Assembly: GCA_903858115.1 (NCBI GenBank)
Contig: CAIOHR010000096.1
Span: forward strand, 1-64,000
Direction: 5' to 3'
Length of the DNA: 64,000 bases
Source of the DNA: an uncultured Pirellula sp.
GTDB taxonomy: Bacteria > Planctomycetota > Planctomycetia > Pirellulales > Pirellulaceae
Positions 34,673-44,134 of this stretch are shown one piece after another. A program made the position numbers and the translations under genes. Numbering within the stretch: position 1 is the stretch's first letter; every line of letters begins with the position of its first letter. The notes under the pieces are model-generated. The model was not told the DNA's origin and made no database searches. It was given only the letters and a program-made list of their open reading frames with translations.

Positions 34673-36847
34673 ATGTTCGCAATCCTCAATCGCTCCAAAT
34701 CAGTTCAAAAAACTCTCCGCCCCGAGTCACGTTCCCAAGCCGCCCAGCCAGAAAAACAAAGAAATGTCGGTGCTTCGATGAAGTTCCAATATGGAAATGG
34801 AGACAAACCCCTCGATGGCTTCGTCATCAAACGTGGCGTTGGATCGGGGGGCTTTGGAGAAGTTTATTTCGCCGAAAGCGAATCGGGCAAAGAAGTTGCC
34901 CTGAAGCGAATTCAAAAGAACCTCGAAGTCGAAGTTCGTGGCGTTCGCCATTGCTTGAATCTGCGGCACCCCAATTTGGTTGGCATCTACGACATCCGCT
35001 TCGACAAAGAGGAGCAAGGTTGGATCGTCATGGAGTTCATCGCGGGGGAATCGCTGCGAGAACAGATCGACCGACACAACAACACCATCAACACGCAAGA
35101 ATCGATCACACTCTTTGCGCAGTTGGTTGCCGGTGTCGCTTACCTTCACGATCAAGGGATCGTACACCGAGACTTGAAGCCTGCCAACGTCTTCATCGAC
35201 AACAGTTTGGTGAAAATCGGCGACTATGGCTTGAGCAAATACATCAGCGCATCGCGTCGAGGTGGCCAAACCGAGAGCGTCGGTACGTTTCATTACATGG
35301 CACCGGAGATCGGTCGCGGCGAGTACGGCAAAGAGATCGACATCTATTCGCTAGGAATCATTCTTTATGAGATGCTCACGGGTGTCGTTCCTTTTGACGG
35401 CGAAAGCAGCCAAGAGATCATACTTAAGCATTTGACTGCAGACCCCGACGTCAGCATGATTCCTCAACCTTACGCCAGCGCGATAGATCGATGCTTGGCA
35501 AAGAACTCCTCCTCGCGTTATCGCGACTGCCGAGAATTGCTGCAAGCGATTGGTTGGGAACTGGATCGAAGTGGGTTGGCCGTTCGAAGCTCCAACATGC
35601 TTCCTATCGCCAACATACCTCCCGTGCTACAACCGCTCGCTTCGAGTCCTTCGATTCCGTTAGGAAAGCCCATCGGAAATGATCACTCGACAGTCGCGGG
35701 TTCTCCAGTCGTCACACCAATCCTTGGAAATGGTACCTTTGGGGCGAATGCAGCCTTCGCAGGTGAGCTCTACCAAGAGCCCGTCGCTCGAGCGATCCAG
35801 CAAACGATTTGGGATGTGCAGACTTGGTTCAGAAATTTGCCGAAAGGCATGCAGGGACTTGGTATTGCAGGACTTATCATCCTTTTGGTTACTAACGGCG
35901 GTTGGATTGCACCGCTCGCATTTTTAGCTTTGTGCGCATACATGGTGTACTACTTCATTTGGTACATCAGTGGCGGGCCGAGCAAAGTGCAGCCAACTTC
36001 CAAGCCTGCTCCGTTTGGTTCACCGCGACAGCCTTCGCCGGCAACCCCGAAACCGCGAAGCGCCCCTAGTCCTAACTTCGTCGCAGCGCCAGCGGCACCG
36101 AAGCCTGCTTCTATCCCATATCGCGTCGCTCTCAAGAATTGGCAGCGCGACCAACGAACGGCCTTAAAGGATCGGGGCCTTTGGACACAAGTTCATTCAC
36201 GAACTCGAGCATGGACATTCTCGGGAATGGTCATTGCAGTGCTCGCCCTTGCGGGATCGTTGTTAACGCAAGCTCGTATTGAAGGTGACACCAGCGGTTG
36301 GATTGGTGGGATCGCTTGGACGGCGATCATGGCTATGCTTACTAGCTGGACCGTGATTTATTTTGCGAGACGCTGGGAAGCACAACCGGAAGACTCGATT
36401 GTTTATCGATTTGTTTTGATGTCCGCGGGCGTTGGCTTAGGGTTGGTTAGCTATGGAATAAGCGATCATCTCATGGTTCCCTGGAGCGAGATCACGAAGA
36501 CATCGTGGGCTCAGTTTGAAATCAAGACACCTAGCTTCTCGGTGAATGACTGGAACAAATCTTGGAAAGGATTTTATGGTGAAGGCAGCTCTCCACTCTT
36601 GGCGGCTCACATCGCTTACTTTGCTTCGCTGATGTGGATCGTGCGGTGGTGGAGACAATCGGATATCCTGCGCAAGCATCGATTTAGTTTCTGGGCGATC
36701 GCCTGGAGCGTTGCGATGGCAGCGTTGGTCCAAGGGCTATTTTACTTTCCAACTCCCTGGTGCTTGATTGTTGCAGGTGTTACCTCGTTTGCAGTACAAA
36801 TGGCGTCTCCGTGGCTTAGCTATAAGGATAGCGCGCAGGTCGCTTAA
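34673..36847 (+). CDS. Membrane-associated Ser/Thr protein kinase
   Basis: 724 residues with SD AGGAAG before the ATG; Met36 is an alternative start. The Hanks-type kinase domain (about residues 50-310) shows GVGSGGFGEVYFAE, catalytic Lys78 in VALKRI, HRDLKPAN with Asp167, a DYG (Asp184) in place of DFG, and MAPEI. A proline/alanine-rich linker and several membrane helices follow (one pair near residues 400-430, four more after residue 520), an unusual multi-pass C-terminal half with no extracellular sensor domain that I recognise. It is followed six bases later by a membrane-anchored protein gene and then a sigma factor, suggesting a signalling unit. Confidence 0.92.
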   Translation: MFAILNRSKSVQKTLRPESRSQAAQPEKQRNVGASMKFQYGNGDKPLDGFVIKRGVGSGGFGEVYFAESESGKEVALKRIQKNLEVEVRGVRHCLNLRHPNLVGIYDIRFDKEEQGWIVMEFIAGESLREQIDRHNNTINTQESITLFAQLVAGVAYLHDQGIVHRDLKPANVFIDNSLVKIGDYGLSKYISASRRGGQTESVGTFHYMAPEIGRGEYGKEIDIYSLGIILYEMLTGVVPFDGESSQEIILKHLTADPDVSMIPQPYASAIDRCLAKNSSSRYRDCRELLQAIGWELDRSGLAVRSSNMLPIANIPPVLQPLASSPSIPLGKPIGNDHSTVAGSPVVTPILGNGTFGANAAFAGELYQEPVARAIQQTIWDVQTWFRNLPKGMQGLGIAGLIILLVTNGGWIAPLAFLALCAYMVYYFIWYISGGPSKVQPTSKPAPFGSPRQPSPATPKPRSAPSPNFVAAPAAPKPASIPYRVALKNWQRDQRTALKDRGLWTQVHSRTRAWTFSGMVIAVLALAGSLLTQARIEGDTSGWIGGIAWTAIMAMLTSWTVIYFARRWEAQPEDSIVYRFVLMSAGVGLGLVSYGISDHLMVPWSEITKTSWAQFEIKTPSFSVNDWNKSWKGFYGEGSSPLLAAHIAYFASLMWIVRWWRQSDILRKHRFSFWAIAWSVAMAALVQGLFYFPTPWCLIVAGVTSFAVQMASPWLSYKDSAQVA

Positions 36848-36853
36848 GGAATC

Positions 36854-37678
36854 ATGAAGAGTATGATCGTTATTCAAATTGTTTTTGGCGTGATAGGTTT
36901 CACTGTGCAAATCGGTCCATCGGATGAAGGTAAACTTCAAAGTGCGATCGTAGTCGCAAGTGAATCGAGTGAAAAATCACTACGTCCCCCAGCTCTTTCG
37001 TCGGTGGATGCAGATCAAGAGCTCCCGGTGAAAGCGGAGATCGATGCTTCTCATCCGACCGCAGCGTTTGAAGATCTCGAGAAATCAGACGCCTCCAGTT
37101 CAAAATCGGCAGAAAAAAAATCAACAGAAATCAAACCAGCGGACAGCAAATCGCCAACACTCGCAGCCGAAGCACTCGCGGAGTCCTCGATTCCACTGCT
37201 GAACGAGAATGCTCCTGCATGGATACGAGACGGTCTCAGCAAAGAAGGAGACGAACTACGTTTTCCGATTGCCACGTCGCTCTACTTGGATGTCGAGGAA
37301 TGTCGTAACGAGCTCGACAGTGTACTGATCAGCGAAGTGCGGGATTACCTTGAACAGAATGTCTTGCTCGATGGCGTTTCAGCTACCGATCTGACCGGGC
37401 TAACGACCGAATACATCAAAAAGAAACTGCTCGTCCCAGAACGAGAATACGTGAACATCGTCGATCGGCCATCGGGGTCCTACTATCAACTTTGGCGTCA
37501 AATTTTTATCTCGAAAAGCGAGCTGGCGGTGATTCGGGGTTGGGAGAGAAACCGAGAAGTCCTCGAAAGAACCAAGCAAGTGGGAGTGATGGGCGGTTCG
37601 GCGTTGCTTGGGATGACGCTTCTGTCTGGTATGGTAGGGCTATTGGCCCGGCGAGAAAAAGCTAAACTCAAGGGATGA
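36854..37678 (+). CDS. Hypothetical membrane-anchored protein
   Basis: 274 residues. The N-terminus is a signal peptide (MIVIQIVFGVIGFTVQIG). An Ala/Ser/Lys-rich, probably disordered region follows (about residues 40-110). The second half is more ordered and contains WIRDGLSKEGDELRFPI and YVNIVDRPSGSYYQLW. Near the C-terminus lies a membrane helix (GGSALLGMTLLSGMVGLLA) followed by RREKAKLKG. So the ordered part is probably extracytoplasmic. It overlaps the sigma-factor gene by four bases. It could be an anti-sigma-like partner or kinase partner, but no such domain is recognisable. Confidence 0.6.
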   Translation: MKSMIVIQIVFGVIGFTVQIGPSDEGKLQSAIVVASESSEKSLRPPALSSVDADQELPVKAEIDASHPTAAFEDLEKSDASSSKSAEKKSTEIKPADSKSPTLAAEALAESSIPLLNENAPAWIRDGLSKEGDELRFPIATSLYLDVEECRNELDSVLISEVRDYLEQNVLLDGVSATDLTGLTTEYIKKKLLVPEREYVNIVDRPSGSYYQLWRQIFISKSELAVIRGWERNREVLERTKQVGVMGGSALLGMTLLSGMVGLLARREKAKLKG

Positions 37679-38328
37679 TTAATCCTGCGAACCCGGCGAA
37701 CCCACTGAACCCAGAACGAATGCTCGTCGATAGTATTCGTTCTGGTAGTACCGACGCTTGGCAACAGCTTATCGATCGTTTCGAAGGGCGCCTTCTCGCC
37801 TTTGTCAGCGCTCGTCTTGTTGATCGTTCGCATGCAGAAGATATCGTTCAAGATACCTTTGTTGGCTTCTTGAATAGTCTGCCGAATTACGATTGCGAAC
37901 GCCCACTTGAGGGTTATCTTTTTTCGATTGCGGCTTACAAACTTACCGACCATCTTCGTCGTCAGGGTAGACGCCACACGACCTCGTTCGCATCACCGGA
38001 CGGTTCGAGCGATGGTGCACAGCAGGCGCCTGCTCCCTATCGAGCCGTAAGCAGTATTGCTCGATCGGTGGAGCGACGTGACTCCGAGGAATTGGCCCTC
38101 GTCGAAGCGTTGAAGGAACAGATCGGTAAATGGAAGTCCAAAGAGGACTGGCAGAAACTCAAGTGCATCGAGTTGCTCTTTGTTGCCGGCGTGGGAAATA
38201 AGGAGATAGCCGAAAAGCTTGGGATGACGGAACAGCAAGTCGCCAATTACAAGTCGGATTTTGTCTTGCGGACGAAAACACTTCTGAGTCGATTAGCCAA
38301 CCGCGAGTCCTTTCCTGAGCTCGGATGA
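37675..38328 (+). CDS. ECF-family RNA polymerase sigma factor
   Basis: 217 residues. Region 2 is clear: AWQQLIDRFEGRLLAFVSARL, then HAEDIVQDTFVGFLNSLPNY and GYLFSIAAYKLTDHLRRQGRR in standard order (shown as key pieces). A linker rich in Ala/Ser follows, then region 4 with the helix-turn-helix GVGNKEIAEKLGMTEQQVANY. The start overlaps the upstream membrane-protein gene (ATGA, 37675-37678). In Planctomycetes, ECF factors are often encoded next to Ser/Thr kinases, and kinase-controlled sigma factors are known, so control by the kinase two genes upstream is a reasonable inference. Confidence 0.9.
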   Translation: MINPANPANPLNPERMLVDSIRSGSTDAWQQLIDRFEGRLLAFVSARLVDRSHAEDIVQDTFVGFLNSLPNYDCERPLEGYLFSIAAYKLTDHLRRQGRRHTTSFASPDGSSDGAQQAPAPYRAVSSIARSVERRDSEELALVEALKEQIGKWKSKEDWQKLKCIELLFVAGVGNKEIAEKLGMTEQQVANYKSDFVLRTKTLLSRLANRESFPELG

Positions 38329-38384
38329 TTCCTACTTAGTGAACTTACCTTTATCGCCACCCGCTACGCCAGGGACTGATTCTT

Positions 38385-39758
38385 GTGGAACTCTTTGCTC
38401 ATGCAGAAAAACAGAATCGAGATAAATCGCTCCCGTTAGCAGCGAGGATGCGACCGAAGACCATCGAAGAATTTGCAGGACAATCGCACTTATTGGCACC
38501 TGGGAAGCTTTTGCGTCGGCTCATTTCTACGAAACGACTGCAATCGATATTGCTCTACGGTCCACCAGGGACTGGCAAAACCACCTTGGCTCACTTGCTA
38601 GCCAGCGAGACAAAGGGTGCATTTCGGCAATTGAACGCAGTCACCAGCGGTGTCAAAGAGTTGCGAGAAGCATTGGAGTGGGCTCGCGATGAGCTTTCGG
38701 CAACAGGTAACCGCCCCATCTTGTTTATCGACGAGATTCATCGATTCAATCGATCGCAACAAGACGCCTTGCTCCCCGATGTCGAACAAGGAACAATCAC
38801 CTTGGTAGGTGCGACCACAAGCAATCCATACTTTTCCGTAAATGGTGCGTTGCTAAGCCGATCGCAGGTCTTTGAATTGTATCTGTTGGACGAAAAGGAA
38901 ATCGTGCAACTGTTGCAACGTGCGTTGAAAGATTGGTCCCGCGGTTTAGGGATGTACGAAGCAACGGTGACCACCGAAGCGTTCGAGTATTGCGCGCGGA
39001 TGGCCGAGGGAGACGCACGCCGAGCGCTCGGGGCATTGGAGTTGTCCGTCCTTTCGTCCACGACACAACCTATCGTTGTAGACATCGATGCGATGCGCGA
39101 GAGCATGCAGAAGAAAGTACTCCAATTCGACCCGACAGGCGATCAGCATTACGACCAAGCGAGCGCGTTGATCAAAAGCATTCGCGGTTGCGATGTGAAC
39201 GCGGCGCTGTACTGGTTGGCACGGAGTTTGGAATCGGGTGAAGAGGTTCGTTTCTTGTGTCGCCGTATGGTCATCTTGGCTAGCGAAGATATCGGTAACG
39301 CCGACCCGCAAGCTCTTTCAATCGCCGTCTCCGCCATGCAAGCGTGCGAGTTTATCGGTTTGCCAGAGTGCCAACTGACGTTATCCCAATTGGTCATCTA
39401 CCTTGCCCTGGCACCGAAATCCAATTCGGCGACCACGGCGATATCAGCAGCTCGGAAAGATGTGCGCGAAGGAAGCGTCATTCCCGTTCCAAAACATCTT
39501 CGCGATGGACACTATGCCGGTGCTAAATCGTTGGGCAATGCCACTGGCTATCAATATTCGCACAATTCTCCGAATGGAATTGTTGCTCAAGATTACTTGG
39601 GAGTGGATCGCAGTTATTATGAACCGGTCGAATCCGGCCAGGAAATCGAACTAGCAAAGCGATGGCGATGGATTCAATCCATACTCTATGATCAGAGCAC
39701 AGATCCGTCCATACCGACAGAACAGACTGGCGTGCATAGCAACCATGATCGACATTAG
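38385..39758 (+). CDS. rarA: Replication-associated recombination protein A (RarA/MgsA)
   Basis: 457 residues from GTG 38385. AAA+ clamp-loader-like ATPase acting at stalled forks. Motifs: RPKTIEEFAGQSHLL, Walker A GPPGTGKTT (residues 59-67), Walker B LFIDEIHRFNRSQQDALLP, sensor GATTSNPYFSVNGALLSRSQVF, and the C-terminal tetramerisation region with VPKHLRDGHY and YQYSHN. Length is typical. The last 14 bases overlap the next gene (ABC ATPase, 39745), so the genes are coupled although functionally unrelated. Confidence 0.95.
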   Translation: MELFAHAEKQNRDKSLPLAARMRPKTIEEFAGQSHLLAPGKLLRRLISTKRLQSILLYGPPGTGKTTLAHLLASETKGAFRQLNAVTSGVKELREALEWARDELSATGNRPILFIDEIHRFNRSQQDALLPDVEQGTITLVGATTSNPYFSVNGALLSRSQVFELYLLDEKEIVQLLQRALKDWSRGLGMYEATVTTEAFEYCARMAEGDARRALGALELSVLSSTTQPIVVDIDAMRESMQKKVLQFDPTGDQHYDQASALIKSIRGCDVNAALYWLARSLESGEEVRFLCRRMVILASEDIGNADPQALSIAVSAMQACEFIGLPECQLTLSQLVIYLALAPKSNSATTAISAARKDVREGSVIPVPKHLRDGHYAGAKSLGNATGYQYSHNSPNGIVAQDYLGVDRSYYEPVESGQEIELAKRWRWIQSILYDQSTDPSIPTEQTGVHSNHDRH

Positions 39759-40653
39759 AGGATTGACTAAACAGTATGGTCGACGATCCGCACTGCAGAA
39801 TGTCGATTTCGTGGTCCGGCCAGGTATCACAGGTTTGTTAGGCCCGAACGGCTCGGGAAAGAGCACGCTCATCAAAGCGATACTTGGACTGGTACGCGTC
39901 AACTCCGGTAGTGGAACTGTTTTGGGAATGCAGTGGCCCAAAGACGTACGCATCCTTCGCGATCGCATTGGGTATCTGCCGGAAGACGATTGTTATATCC
40001 TGGGTCTTCAAGGGATCGAATCGGTTCGATTGATGGCTCAGCTTTCAGGGTTGCCGGGATCCGAAGCATTGCGGCGAGCGCACGAAGTTATGGACTTTTG
40101 CGATATTGAACAAGAACGATATCGCAACGTCGAAACCTACTCCACCGGTATGCGCCAAAAGTTAAAGTTTGCTCAAGCACTGGTTCACGATCCAGATCTT
40201 GTGATTCTCGACGAACCCACCACAGGTCTCGATCCGAACCAGCGTGAAGAGTTTCTCGGGCGAATTAAAACACTCGCCACCGAGTTCGGAAAAACCGTCT
40301 TACTCTCAACACATATCCTGCACGATGTGCACCAAATCTGTGACGATGTCACGGTGCTGGTTAACGGTACGGTTCGTTTGCAAGAGTCACTACAAACATT
40401 AGAGAAGCCAAACCAAAACGGTATGCACGTGATGGTTGTCTCGGATGTCGAGAAACTTCAAGTCGAATTGCAACAACAACGCTTTGTCGTCGAGCAGACC
40501 GATGTCAATAGTTTGTTCGTACATGGACTCCTCTCGGCGGATGCATCCATCGTTTGGCGAGCCGCGACCCACTGTGGAGTCATCATTCAGAAAGTGGATC
40601 AAGCTCGCAACTCGCTCGACAAAATCTTTATGCAGATTGCAGGAGCCGATTGA
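39745..40653 (+). CDS. ABC transporter ATP-binding protein
   Basis: 302 residues from ATG 39745. Walker A GPNGSGKST, Q-loop near YLPEDDCY, signature YSTGMRQKLKFAQALVH, Walker B LVILDEPTTGLDP, and H-loop STHILHD. The C-terminal 90 residues form a regulatory extension typical of CcmA/DrrA-like exporters. It would power the permease encoded immediately after it (TGATG overlap at 40651-40655). Substrate unknown. Natural roles for such planctomycete pairs include lipid or drug export, but nothing here decides. Confidence 0.9.
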   Translation: MIDIRGLTKQYGRRSALQNVDFVVRPGITGLLGPNGSGKSTLIKAILGLVRVNSGSGTVLGMQWPKDVRILRDRIGYLPEDDCYILGLQGIESVRLMAQLSGLPGSEALRRAHEVMDFCDIEQERYRNVETYSTGMRQKLKFAQALVHDPDLVILDEPTTGLDPNQREEFLGRIKTLATEFGKTVLLSTHILHDVHQICDDVTVLVNGTVRLQESLQTLEKPNQNGMHVMVVSDVEKLQVELQQQRFVVEQTDVNSLFVHGLLSADASIVWRAATHCGVIIQKVDQARNSLDKIFMQIAGAD

Positions 40654-41642
40654 TGCCAGTCCTGGATGTTGGTTACAGAACATGGTCAGGAGAGCGCACC
40701 AGCAGCCTCTTCCGTTGGTGGGTAGTCGCTTGGTCTGGCATTCGACTGCTCCTCGCTGGAACTGCATTGAGGCGGGTGATGATAGTCGCCACAATACCAG
40801 CGCTATTATCGGGAGCCGCCATCGGAGTCTTTGAGCAAGCAACGGTCGATGATTCGCTTCGCCAAAGCGTGACCAGGGAAATGTTTGGACGACGAATGGA
40901 CCGAGCACCGAGAGATTCGATATGGCAAGTGCTGCGACCTGCAGCAGAAAACCCGAAGGAAAATCGACATCTAGTTTGGACGTTTATTTTGCATTGGTAC
41001 TTTCGGTACCCGCAAGCGATCTGTACCGTCGTGATGCTCGGGTTGGTGGCACCACGGCTCATTAGTTACGATCTTCGAAGCCGAGGATATTTGCTGTATC
41101 TGTCGAGGCCACTGACTCCTTGGTCTTATCTGATCGGCAAAGCCAGTGTGCTCTATTTTCTTCTAGCGATGATCACCACGCTCCCTGCATTGCTGATTTA
41201 TTTGGCAGGCATACTGATGAGCACTAGCAGCGGTGCGATTCTCGAAACATGGGATATCCCGCTTCGGATTTTATTGTCGACATGCGTGTTAGTTCTTCCT
41301 ACAACCGCAGTCGCGCTAGCACTATCGTCGATGACCGAGGAAAGTCGCTTTGCTGGGTTTGGTTGGTTTGCGATCTGGATCGTTGGCTGGGTCACTTACA
41401 TCGTGATGAACGCAACGCTCATGCGACGCTTTGATCGATTCGAACGTAGAATGGTGCAGGAGGAAGAATACTATTACTACTTGTCTCCCTATCATTTGCT
41501 GGGTCAACTTCAAAGGGAGATTTTTGGCTTGCTACCGAGTGATAAAGGGATAGATTTCCTGGCCTGGATTTTGTGTGCGGGGATTACAATCCTAGGGTAC
41601 GGAATTGCCTACCGACGTATCTCTCGTACGTTGAAGGTTTAA
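40653..41642 (+). CDS. ABC transporter permease
   Basis: 329 residues from ATG 40653 with SD AGGAG. About six membrane helices: one near residue 35-55 (LRRVMIVATIPALLSGAAIG), then four between residues 115 and 260, and the last at the C-terminus (LAWILCAGITILGYGIAY). The arrangement and the LSRPLTPWSYLIGKA segment fit ABC-2-type exporters. A hydrophilic region after the first helix is probably cytoplasmic or periplasmic and carries many charges. It pairs with the upstream ATPase. Confidence 0.82.
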   Translation: MPVLDVGYRTWSGERTSSLFRWWVVAWSGIRLLLAGTALRRVMIVATIPALLSGAAIGVFEQATVDDSLRQSVTREMFGRRMDRAPRDSIWQVLRPAAENPKENRHLVWTFILHWYFRYPQAICTVVMLGLVAPRLISYDLRSRGYLLYLSRPLTPWSYLIGKASVLYFLLAMITTLPALLIYLAGILMSTSSGAILETWDIPLRILLSTCVLVLPTTAVALALSSMTEESRFAGFGWFAIWIVGWVTYIVMNATLMRRFDRFERRMVQEEEYYYYLSPYHLLGQLQREIFGLLPSDKGIDFLAWILCAGITILGYGIAYRRISRTLKV

Positions 41643-41672
41643 TCGCATTCACGCTCGGAGGGCTTTTGTTGG

Positions 41673-43406
41673 ATGATCGTTGGCATCGACCTGGGAACAA
41701 CCAATTCATTGTGCGCCGTCTTTCAGGATGGCAAACCACAACTCATTCCCAATGCACACGGAGAATTCTTAACCCCCTCTGTCGTTGCGATCTTGCAAGA
41801 TGAATCCGTTCTGATTGGGGATGCAGCGAAGGAAATGCGAGTCACCCAACCCGATCGCTGCGCGTCAAGGTTCAAACGCTTGATGGGAAGCGAAGAGAAA
41901 ATCGAGATCGCAGGCAAACAATTCACTGCGCCACAACTTTCGAGCCTCGTTCTACGTTCTTTAAAGACAGATGCTGAGCATTTTCTTGGGGGAACTGTGG
42001 ACGAAGCGGTCATTACTGTTCCAGCCTATTTCAATGATAACCAGCGTCGTGCAACCAAACTGGCAGGCGAGATGGCGGGCTTCCAAGTGCGAAGGATCGT
42101 CAATGAGCCCACTGCGGCTGCGTTGACCTATGGCTTTCATGATCGCAATACCGAAAAACATTTGATGGTAATCGATCTCGGCGGGGGAACGTTCGACGTG
42201 ACCATCATGGAGGTCTTTGAGGGGTCATTGGAGATCGTTGCAACGAGCGGCGAAAGCATGTTGGGGGGAGAGGACTTCACGGACCGATTGGTGTCTCACG
42301 TATTGCAGACGGCTGGCAAACGGCTAGAGTCTTCCGAAATGCGTCACCCCTTGTTGGTTTCGAGGCTTCGCCAAGCCTGCGAGCAAGCCAAGATTAGGTT
42401 AGCCAGTAACGCAGTCGTCGACATTCGCATCCCGACCGAAGATGGGTTGCTCGATAGTTCTCAAGCACCGTTTCGCTTGCGATCGACAGCGTTTCTCGAG
42501 ATGATGGAGCCACTTCTGGAGCGTTTGTTAGGGCCGATCCAACGCGCATTACGAGACTCCGAACGTTCGATCGACGATATCGATGAAGTGATCTTTGTGG
42601 GTGGTGCGACTCGAATGCCTTGCTTAAGCGATTTCCTGAGTCATCGACTCTGCGTGCGTCCACGTGCAGATTTCAATCCAGACGAAGTCGTCGCATTAGG
42701 CGCTGCCGTTCAAGCGGCGTTGATTTCCGAGGACCGAGCTGTCGACGATATGGTGATGACGGATGTGTGCCCACATACGCTCGGAGTGGAGATCATGAAG
42801 GAGCTTGGAGGGCAGCGAGTCGAGGGGTACTTTAGTCCGGTCATCCATCGCAATACGACCATCCCTGTTTCGAAAGAAGGGATGTTCTCGACGGTAGAAC
42901 CGAACCAATACAGTTTGGAGCTGAGGGTCTTTCAAGGGGAGGGACGCAAAGTCAAAGACAATCTGCTTCTCGGAACATTGCAAGTGACGGGAATCCCACC
43001 TGGTCCGGCCGGCTCCCCGATTGCAGTCCGCTTTACATATGACACTAACGGTATTTTAGAAGTCGAAGCGATTGTTCCATCGTCAGGCAACCGATTCAGT
43101 ACGGTATTGGCACCAGCATCGACTGGGCTGACGAAGAAAGAGATCGATAAAGCCGTTCGCGAGATGCAGCAATTCAAATTCTATCCCAGAGACGAAATCG
43201 AGAATCAGCGACTATTGCTCTTCTGTGAACGCATTGTGGGTGAAGTCAGTCCCTTTCAACGCCAAGAATTAGAAGCGGCTATCGACATGTGGGAACAAGC
43301 GTTGTCGAGTGGTGATCGCGAGTTCTTTGATTCCACCAAGTCGGGTCTGCTCGTGATGCTATCGTCTCTCGGGTTTCCGTTTATGGGTGGTAACGAGACA
43401 CCATGA
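41673..43406 (+). CDS. Hsp70-family chaperone (DnaK/HscA-like)
   Basis: 577 residues, shorter than DnaK (about 638). The ATPase domain carries GIDLGTTNSLCAVF, VPAYFNDNQRRATKLAGEMAG, NEPTAAALTYG, DLGGGTFDVTIMEV and VGGATRMP. The substrate domain follows (FSPVIHRNTTIPVSKEGMFS, GTLQVTGIPPGPAG), then a reduced helical lid and no EEVD-like tail. ATP-driven binding of unfolded protein is the expected activity. The gene overlaps the next one by four bases and stands with a J-like protein, making a dedicated chaperone set distinct from a housekeeping dnaK operon, because no grpE is present. Confidence 0.93.
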   Translation: MIVGIDLGTTNSLCAVFQDGKPQLIPNAHGEFLTPSVVAILQDESVLIGDAAKEMRVTQPDRCASRFKRLMGSEEKIEIAGKQFTAPQLSSLVLRSLKTDAEHFLGGTVDEAVITVPAYFNDNQRRATKLAGEMAGFQVRRIVNEPTAAALTYGFHDRNTEKHLMVIDLGGGTFDVTIMEVFEGSLEIVATSGESMLGGEDFTDRLVSHVLQTAGKRLESSEMRHPLLVSRLRQACEQAKIRLASNAVVDIRIPTEDGLLDSSQAPFRLRSTAFLEMMEPLLERLLGPIQRALRDSERSIDDIDEVIFVGGATRMPCLSDFLSHRLCVRPRADFNPDEVVALGAAVQAALISEDRAVDDMVMTDVCPHTLGVEIMKELGGQRVEGYFSPVIHRNTTIPVSKEGMFSTVEPNQYSLELRVFQGEGRKVKDNLLLGTLQVTGIPPGPAGSPIAVRFTYDTNGILEVEAIVPSSGNRFSTVLAPASTGLTKKEIDKAVREMQQFKFYPRDEIENQRLLLFCERIVGEVSPFQRQELEAAIDMWEQALSSGDREFFDSTKSGLLVMLSSLGFPFMGGNETP

Positions 43407-44131
43407 CAGATCCTGCAGAGACCGGATCGGCAGATCGGGAAGTTCGGGAAGAGCAGATTCGTGAATACATCCATCGAGCCCTCTTCGCAACGGACATGGA
43501 ATCGCCAGCCGAGCTTGTTCGCGCGCGCGAGGTTATTCTAGGCCGCTCGCTCCCAAAAAATTTCATGCAGAGCCGAGATTCCGATGAGTATCTCCAGCGA
43601 CGTGAAGCGAATCAAGCGAGGATTGAGGAGTGTAGAACTAGGTTCTGGGATTTAACGCATGAGCAATTGCAAGCGATGCTCGATCTTGATTCGCTTCATC
43701 AAGACGCAGACTTGCAGTTCTCCGCAGAGCGATTGATTCATGTTTCAACTCTGCGAAGCGATTTTTCGGAATTGGCGAATCGGTTAGGCAATAAGGATCG
43801 CATAGCGCGCGTATTGAAGAGCTTGATCATGCTCGCTCCCCGCGAGGCTGCAGGATTCCGCGAAGCCGAGTTGCGTACCATGCGGACTGGACAAAGCGAA
43901 AAGGAAATGAAGCTCGGAGCAAAAAGAATCCGCGAAGAATTTCCAGCGATCTTTGCGTTGGAATCAAGCTGGTTGACGGAGGTTGAAGCGTTTCGACGGC
44001 ATTCGAATCGAGTGCGAACGTATCACCAAGCGGAATCGGCAAGCAACAATTGGGTGATTTGGGTTTGGCTTTCGATCGTGTTTGGCGGTGTTGTTATTCG
44101 ATATATCGGCAGATTCATGCGGGGGGAGTAA
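43403..44131 (+). CDS. Hypothetical tail-anchored helical protein
   Basis: 242 residues, mostly charged and apparently helical, with no signal peptide. A single membrane helix sits near the C-terminus (VIWVWLSIVFGGVVIRYI) followed by GRFMRGE, which indicates a cytoplasmic protein tethered by its tail. I do not recognise a family. It starts inside the Hsp70 stop (ATGA) and is followed after three bases by a J-like membrane protein, so it is presumably part of the same chaperone unit, perhaps as a cofactor or substrate adaptor. Confidence 0.65.
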   Translation: MTDPAETGSADREVREEQIREYIHRALFATDMESPAELVRAREVILGRSLPKNFMQSRDSDEYLQRREANQARIEECRTRFWDLTHEQLQAMLDLDSLHQDADLQFSAERLIHVSTLRSDFSELANRLGNKDRIARVLKSLIMLAPREAAGFREAELRTMRTGQSEKEMKLGAKRIREEFPAIFALESSWLTEVEAFRRHSNRVRTYHQAESASNNWVIWVWLSIVFGGVVIRYIGRFMRGE

Positions 44132-44134
44132 GCG

